Positions 35,799 through 40,098 of a stretch of 40,098 nt of DNA are shown piece after piece. The stretch spans positions 1-40,098 of the forward strand of contig PIVJ01000020.1 of assembly GCA_003353955.1 (NCBI GenBank), in the 5' to 3' direction. The notes beneath the pieces were generated by a model. It saw only the letters and a list, made by a program, of their open reading frames with translations. It searched no databases and had not been told where the DNA came from. This DNA is from Bacteroidota bacterium (GTDB taxonomy: Bacteria > Bacteroidota > Bacteroidia > Bacteroidales > GCA-2711565). Made by a program: the position numbers and the translations under genes. Position 1 is the stretch's first letter. The number at the start of each line of letters is the position of its first letter.

Positions 35799-36592
35799 CT
35801 TTTTAATAGATCTTCATTCTTTTTTGATTGGTAGCCTTTGTCTGCCTTTAATGGTATTCTTTCTGGCAAATCGGCAGTATCTAAAACGTCTTCTAAATTT
35901 GATATCTCATTTGTGCTTGCTGTTGTTGTAAGCACTCCCAGCACTAGACCCTCTTCATCTGTGACGTGGTGCTTCTTGTAGCCAAAACGGAATTTTCCTT
36001 GTTTCTTTAACCAAGTTCCGTCTTTGTCAACACTGGGAGCATATTCTTTAGTTACTTCAACTTCTTCTTCTGAGCGATCCTCGGGCACTTTATGTTTTGA
36101 TTCTCCTTTTGGACGAAGCGACGTGTCTATTACACTAGCATCTACAATCGCCCCTTTTTTTACTATAATATTATGCTGCTCCAATTGATGGTTTATAGAT
36201 TTGAACAGTTTTTCAAATGTCCCTGTTTTTGTCAATGCCGTTCTAAAGCGGCTCAAAGTACTATGGTCGGGTGAGGCTTGTTCTATTGTCATTCCACAAA
36301 AATAACTGAAAGATAGACTGTCGTTGATTCTATCTTCAACTTCATAATCGCTCAAGCCATACCAGTTTTGAAGCAAACACATTTTAAATAATAAAACCCC
36401 ATCATAAGAAGGTTTACCGGTTGCGCTTTTTCCTCGTGAATAGTCATTATCTATTAATTGACTAATTTCTTTCCAATCAATAAGTGTATTAATTTGGGTG
36501 AAAAAAGTCTTTTTTATTTTTCTTGTGCGTAAATCGCAAATGCTATCAGCTAAAGTCGGTTCTTTATATAATTTCATACAATAAATACACAA
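35741..36592 (-). CDS. IS5-family transposase, upstream frame
   Basis: The reading frame gives 283 residues. The likely start is the second Met at 36577 (MKLYKEPTLADSI). The DUF772-type N-terminal domain is clear: SYDGVLLFKMCLLQNWYGLS, DRINDSLSFSYFCG, and PDHSTLSRFRT. The DDE domain gives the first Asp in IVDASVIDT and the second Asp in LKADKGYQS. After KKNEDLLKRKK the frame runs into a short unrelated tail and stops. The third catalytic acid (Glu) lies in the -1 frame. The frame change sits at an in-phase A AAA AAG heptamer (35798 down to 35792), so the full enzyme may be made by -1 frameshifting. A small deletion at this lysine-rich spot is the other explanation. Confidence 0.85.
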   Translation of the reverse strand: MCIYCMKLYKEPTLADSICDLRTRKIKKTFFTQINTLIDWKEISQLIDNDYSRGKSATGKPSYDGVLLFKMCLLQNWYGLSDYEVEDRINDSLSFSYFCGMTIEQASPDHSTLSRFRTALTKTGTFEKLFKSINHQLEQHNIIVKKGAIVDASVIDTSLRPKGESKHKVPEDRSEEEVEVTKEYAPSVDKDGTWLKKQGKFRFGYKKHHVTDEEGLVLGVLTTTASTNEISNLEDVLDTADLPERIPLKADKGYQSKKNEDLLKRKKQKRTHHLLNGKSGITS

Positions 36593-36655
36593 TTTAATTC
36601 ATTGATATACAAATATATAATGCCTTTTTCTGTGATGTTTTCAGGCTATTTACCT

Positions 36656-36672
36656 TGCAACGGTCTTGAAGT
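36656..36672 (+). repeat. Right terminal inverted repeat and target duplication (GAAGT)
   Basis: TGCAACGGTCTT is the exact complement of the left repeat and is followed by GAAGT. Confidence 0.75.
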
Positions 36673-36840
36673 TTCTATTTCGGGGGTTACATCAAAATCC
36701 AACACGGGAGTAAGAGGATGTTTTCCAATTAATTGTTTCACAGCTGCATGTAGAATGGCATAGTTATACCGGGCATCCTGAAAGTTAACCTCTGTTTTAG
36801 CAGGGTGAATATTAATACCAATCTTTATGGGTATATAAAA
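36668..36840 (-). pseudogene. mutL: mutL fragment (central part)
   Basis: On the minus strand the frame reads IGINIHPAKTEVNFQDARYN, then YAILHAAVKQLIGKHPLTPV and LDFDVTPEIETS up to the IS border. NIHPAKTEV followed by a partly helical stretch and LDF is the end of the MutL N-terminal ATPase/transducer domain. Neither the ATPase core nor the C-terminal domain is present. After removal of the IS5-family element the frame continues into SSQSKPSPDLKQ and then an IS982 fragment. A possible short piece further upstream (AYNEHYY, overlapping the end of the aldehyde dehydrogenase gene) is too uncertain to annotate. A functional mutL may exist elsewhere in the genome. Confidence 0.7.
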
Positions 36841-36857
36841 CGCTGTAATAATGTTCG

Positions 36858-38243
36858 TTATAAGCTATTGCTTTTTATGACTATCAATTTCTCCCTGGTC
36901 ATTTCATTAATAGAGTATGGGACACCACCAATACCAATTCCCGATGCATCTCTTCCTCCAAAAGGCATCCAGTCGACCCTAAATGCTGTATGGTCATTTA
37001 CCATTACTGCTGACGCATTAAGTTTTTTCACAGTTTCAAAAGCGATATCAAGATTATGGGTAAACACAGAAGCTTGAAACGCAGTTGGTAATGCATTAGC
37101 TAGTTTAATAGCTTCTTCTCTGGTTTTGTAGGAATATATACAAACAACCGGACCAAAAACTTCCAAAGTAGATACTTTCGAGTTTTGTGATGGGTTGAGT
37201 ATTACAGTAGGTTCAAAACAACTATCCGAAATACGTTTTCCTCCACATAAGAGTTTCCCTCCACTTGCTACGGCCTCTTCAACCCACTGCTCAACTCTGT
37301 CTACTTCGCGCGGAAGAATCAATGGTCCAACTTCAGTTTTTGGATCAAGGGGGTCACCAACTTTAAGGTTTGCTGCCATTATTGCTAATTTCTTACTTAC
37401 ATCATTAACGATATCTTCGTGAATAAATACTTTTTGCACTGAAACACAAACCTGACCAGCATGATAAAATCCACCTTTGAGTAATGCAGGCAGCATATTG
37501 TCAATGTCGGCATCTTTTTCAACAATTACAGGAGCTACTCCTCCATGCTCAAAAGCACAACGTGTACCCGGTGATAAACGTGAACGGAGATACCATCCTA
37601 CTTTTGCCGAACCTATGAAAGATAAATAATTTACCCTATTATCAGTGGCAAGTTTTTCAGCGTTTTCATCACTACATATAATTGTCTGACACCAACCATC
37701 TGGTAATCCTGCCTCCTTTAATATGCTAACAAACTCTAAACAAGAAAGAGGTGTAGTTAGTGCAGGTTTAACAATAACCGGTGCACCCGCCGCAATAGCT
37801 GTTACAACCTGGTGAATTATTAAGTTAAGTGGGTGATTAAATGCACTGATGGAAACAACAAGCCCAATTGGCTCACGAATGGTAAATGCCAGCCTATTAA
37901 CCGATGAACGGCTTTGTCCCATAGGAATTTGTTCACCTCCTAATTGAGCTATATGTTCAATAGCCAGTTTAACACCATTGATGGCTCTCATCACTTCAAC
38001 TTTCGAGTCAATATATGGTTTACCTCCTTCTTCTGCAGCAATAGTTGTCAGATCCTCTACCCGTTCTTTCATGCGGTCTACAACTCGTTCCAGTATTTCA
38101 ATCCGTTGCCATGCAGGCATCCACTTTTCCTGATCGATGAATAAGTTATACGCAAGTTGAAGAGCATTTTCAACATCAGTATGTTGCATTAATGGGATTT
38201 CTTTTATAAGCTTAAAATTGTAAGGGGAGCTTATTTTTAGCAT
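36858..38243 (-). CDS. Aldehyde dehydrogenase family protein (NAD(P)-dependent)
   Basis: The product is 461 residues and oxidises an aldehyde to the acid. The fold is complete: the cofactor-side motif has Asn136 (SAFNHPLNL) and Lys159 (VIVKPALTTPLS), the glutamate is Glu232 (FEHGGVAPVIV), and the catalytic thiol is Cys266 (YHAGQVCVSVQ). Near the end EVFGPVVCIYSY is the usual signature. EHGG replaces the common ELGG. Overall it most resembles the lactaldehyde/phosphonoacetaldehyde/non-phosphorylating GAPDH branch, but the substrate cannot be fixed. It stands alone: decayed IS and mutL remnants lie downstream and a 380-base gap upstream. Confidence 0.9.
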   Translation of the reverse strand: MLKISSPYNFKLIKEIPLMQHTDVENALQLAYNLFIDQEKWMPAWQRIEILERVVDRMKERVEDLTTIAAEEGGKPYIDSKVEVMRAINGVKLAIEHIAQLGGEQIPMGQSRSSVNRLAFTIREPIGLVVSISAFNHPLNLIIHQVVTAIAAGAPVIVKPALTTPLSCLEFVSILKEAGLPDGWCQTIICSDENAEKLATDNRVNYLSFIGSAKVGWYLRSRLSPGTRCAFEHGGVAPVIVEKDADIDNMLPALLKGGFYHAGQVCVSVQKVFIHEDIVNDVSKKLAIMAANLKVGDPLDPKTEVGPLILPREVDRVEQWVEEAVASGGKLLCGGKRISDSCFEPTVILNPSQNSKVSTLEVFGPVVCIYSYKTREEAIKLANALPTAFQASVFTHNLDIAFETVKKLNASAVMVNDHTAFRVDWMPFGGRDASGIGIGGVPYSINEMTREKLIVIKSNSL

Positions 38244-38623
38244 GCTTAAGATGTTTTAAGATTCTGTAACGTAAACTTAATTCCGCGAGGAATTATTAAT
38301 AGTAAACAATAAGTTGTTGAAAAATAAGACCTGGAATCACTTGCAGGTCTTGTGAATTTCCACCTAATTATATAGGTGTATGGCTAAAAACACAGATATA
38401 AAGGTAACACCTTTTGTCGGAATACACCTAATTCATTTAGAGTCTGTCATTTTTATTAACAAATGACGATGTATTAATTATTAACACTCAATATTTTACT
38501 TATTCATTAACACAAAACATCAGTTTCTGTTGATAATTTAATAACAATTCACCGAACTTATTTGTATATTTTTATTGGCTCAAACGAAAAAGTATAAACA
38601 AAAACTAAATTAAAAACTGCATT
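38244..38623. other. Hairpin-rich intergenic region
   Basis: No gene is seen in these 380 bases. Several small inverted repeats are present: AATTCC-GCGA-GGAATT near 38279, AAGACCTG/CAGGTCTT (38326-38333 with 38344-38351), CACCTA/TAGGTG (38361-38366 with 38373-38378), AAAGGT-AAC-ACCTTT near 38400, and a second CACCTA at 38425. The last 150 bases are AT-rich and contain a TATATTTT box about 60 bases before the TonB receptor start, a possible promoter. Confidence 0.4.
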
Positions 38624-40098
38624 ATGAAAAAAACAAACAAACTATTGTTAATCTTAACATTAATTTTGTTCTCAGCTGCAACTTTTGGGCAAGGAGTTAT
38701 TAAGGGAGTTGTGCTTGACGAAGCGACCGGTGAAAGTCTTATCGGAGCGACAGTTTTCTTACAAGGGACTACTGTTGGAACTACATCAGCCCTTGATGGA
38801 AGTTTTGAATTTAATGCCCCTGCAGGTTCTCACACCGTAGTAATTTCTTTTATTGGATATGCAGCACAAGAAATGTCAATTACCGTTACCAACGGAAGCA
38901 CGACTGATCTTGGAACAATTAACCTAGAATCCACAGCCATCGGATTGGTTGAGGTCAGTGTCTTTGCTGACGTAGCTATTACAAGAAAAACTCCGGTAGC
39001 TGTAACATCTGTTGCAGCAAAAGTTATCGAAAGAGAACTTGGTAATCAGGAATTTCCAGAAATCATGAAAATGACACCTGGTGTTTATGCTACAAAACTT
39101 GGTGGTGGCTATGGTGACTCACGTATTAATGTTCGTGGATTTGACCAAGCTAATGTTGCTGTTATGATCAATGGTATTCCTGTTAACGACATGGAAAACG
39201 GTTGGGTTTATTGGTCAAACTGGGCCGGTTTATCTGATGGAACAAGAACTATGCAAGTTCAAAGAGGACTTGGGGCATCTAAATTAGCAATCAATTCTAT
39301 TGGTGGTACACTGAATATTATCACACGTACAACTGATGCTAAAAAAGGTGGATTTCTTGCTACATCCAGATCTGATTATGGAAGCAAGAAAACTAAAATT
39401 GGTTTAAACACAGGATTAATGGACAATGGCTGGGCTGTATCCTTCATAGGTTCACGAACCGAAGGTGAAGGCTATGTTGATGCAACTTGGATTGATGCCT
39501 GGAGTTATTTTCTGTCCGCAAGTAAGCAAATTAACAAAGATCATTCAATTGTTTTCACGGCTATTGGTGCTCCACAAAAACACGGTCAACGTGTAAGTGA
39601 TGCATTCCACGCCCTAAGTTATGACAAATATGAACAATACGGAAATAAGTATAATTCTGGTTGGGGTTATTTAGATGGAAAAAGAGTATTAGAAAAAACC
39701 AATTACTATCACAAACCACAAATAGCCTTGAACTGGTATTGGAATATTTCTAAAAAATCTTTCTTATCAACTTCTGCATATCTTAGCTTTGGTAGAGGTG
39801 GTGGATCAGGACTATTGGGAAGATATTATGATGGATACTATTGGAAATACGATCCGAAAAGATCTCCGAATGGATGGGTTGATTGGAACCAATCAGTCGA
39901 TGCCAATGTTGCTGCTACAGAAGGGGGCGAGGGTGCTGCTCAAATTCTGAGAAATTCAGCTAACAGTCATAACTGGGTTGGCGTTTTATCTACATTAAAT
40001 CATGAGTTATCAGAAAACTTGCAATTAATTGCAGGTGTTGACTTGCGCAAATATAAAGGGATTCACTATCGTGAAGTAAGAGACCTATTAGGGGCTGA
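38624..40098 (+). CDS. TonB-dependent receptor with carboxypeptidase-regulatory domain (5' part)
   Basis: The frame is open to the right edge, giving 491 residues so far. A signal peptide (MKKTNKLLLILTLILFSAAT, then FGQ) is followed by a carboxypeptidase-regulatory-like domain (about 23-105; GVIKGVVLDEATGESLIGAT, then GTTSALDGSFEF and VISFIGY). The plug follows (about 120-230) with MKMTPGVYATKLGGGYGDSR, INVRGFDQANVAVMINGIPV and RGLGASKLAINSIGGTLNII. Barrel strands come after that. Unlike the receptor at 2489 it has the extra N-domain common in Bacteroidota. MENGWVYWSNWAGL is typical of a large group of non-SusC receptors of unknown ligand. No SusD-like gene can be seen because the window ends inside the gene. 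Confidence 0.93.
   Translation, partial: MKKTNKLLLILTLILFSAATFGQGVIKGVVLDEATGESLIGATVFLQGTTVGTTSALDGSFEFNAPAGSHTVVISFIGYAAQEMSITVTNGSTTDLGTINLESTAIGLVEVSVFADVAITRKTPVAVTSVAAKVIERELGNQEFPEIMKMTPGVYATKLGGGYGDSRINVRGFDQANVAVMINGIPVNDMENGWVYWSNWAGLSDGTRTMQVQRGLGASKLAINSIGGTLNIITRTTDAKKGGFLATSRSDYGSKKTKIGLNTGLMDNGWAVSFIGSRTEGEGYVDATWIDAWSYFLSASKQINKDHSIVFTAIGAPQKHGQRVSDAFHALSYDKYEQYGNKYNSGWGYLDGKRVLEKTNYYHKPQIALNWYWNISKKSFLSTSAYLSFGRGGGSGLLGRYYDGYYWKYDPKRSPNGWVDWNQSVDANVAATEGGEGAAQILRNSANSHNWVGVLSTLNHELSENLQLIAGVDLRKYKGIHYREVRDLLGA

Larger units (their letters stand above)
35445..36667 (-). mobile_element. IS5-family insertion sequence, 1223 bp
   Basis: The ends are AAGACCGTTGCA (35445-35456) and its exact complement TGCAACGGTCTT (36656-36667), a 12-bp perfect terminal inverted repeat. 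Outside them GAAGT occurs on both sides (35440-35444 and 36668-36672), a 5-bp direct repeat that fits a target-site duplication. Inside lies one minus-strand transposase gene in two overlapping frames. Taking out the element with one GAAGT rejoins a single reading frame across the site (mutL fragment into the IS982 remnant), which supports these exact borders. A 5-bp duplication is longer than I expect for the family, so the border may be off by a base. Confidence 0.85.

Noticed and set aside
35498-35931. Plus-strand frames of 60-100 residues in the IS region
   Set aside because: They are antisense to the IS5-family transposase and have low-complexity Phe/Leu-rich composition.

Overview
The window is AT-rich chromosomal DNA from a member of the Bacteroidota. 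Several independent signs agree: TonB-dependent receptors (one with a carboxypeptidase-regulatory N-domain), a PorP/SprF-type outer-membrane protein, TAnnTTTG-type -7 promoter boxes, an almost complete lack of Shine-Dalgarno sequences, a DUF3467 gene after rpoC, a WbqC-like protein, and the gene order rpsU-xerC-hpf-tRNAs-tuf-secE-nusG-rplKAJL-rpoBC. The order or family within the phylum cannot be fixed from this sequence alone.

Region by region. 1-2222: the tail of an unidentified gene, an outer-membrane beta-barrel protein, two tandem DUF4491-like small membrane proteins and an unrecognised small protein ending RPPPTC. 2489-9009: a tightly packed five-gene unit (TonB-dependent receptor, AmpG/RhtX-like MFS permease, HemN, HemY-type FAD oxidase, small four-helix membrane protein). 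It looks like uptake of an iron complex or porphyrin joined to the last porphyrin steps of heme synthesis. 9011-10141: a lone PorP/SprF-like gene, convergent to that unit. 10396-10561: a multi-hairpin element and tRNA-Val. 10759-25955: the translation and transcription core (rpsU, xerC-like recombinase, hpf, four tRNAs, tuf, tRNA-Trp, secE, nusG, rplK, rplA, rplJ, rplL, rpoB, rpoC, DUF3467), closed by a bidirectional terminator. 26003-28147: a DDE-less IS1595-type zinc-ribbon protein, a thioredoxin-like lipoprotein followed by a frameshifted second copy, and a WbqC-like protein. 28134-31086: a 7TM-HD phosphohydrolase (PgpH type) and a divergent NlpC/P60 peptidase. 31174-34971: an FMN riboswitch followed by ribD, ribE, ribBA and ribH, a complete riboflavin set apart from the dephosphorylation step. 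35119-36840: a decayed accessory patch with palindromes, an IS982 transposase remnant, an IS5-family element with inverted repeats and 5-bp direct repeats, and a mutL fragment. 36858-38243: an aldehyde dehydrogenase. 38624-end: the start of a second TonB-dependent receptor.

The points most worth a second look are these. (1) The receptor-permease-HemN-HemY operon reads as a possible coproporphyrin or porphyrin salvage system. (2) hpf carries an almost perfect Shine-Dalgarno sequence in a genome region that otherwise lacks them, and it lies just downstream of rpsU, whose product bS21 is implicated in hiding the anti-Shine-Dalgarno in this phylum. (3) The IS5-family transposase is split exactly at an in-phase A AAA AAG slippery heptamer. 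Removing the element and one target duplication restores a single reading frame joining a mutL fragment to an IS982 fragment. (4) Hairpins sit at awkward places in the core operon: a terminator-like one between rpoB and rpoC, a GC palindrome 15 nt before the TTG start of rpoB, and a terminator whose 5' arm begins where the tRNA/tuf promoter ends.
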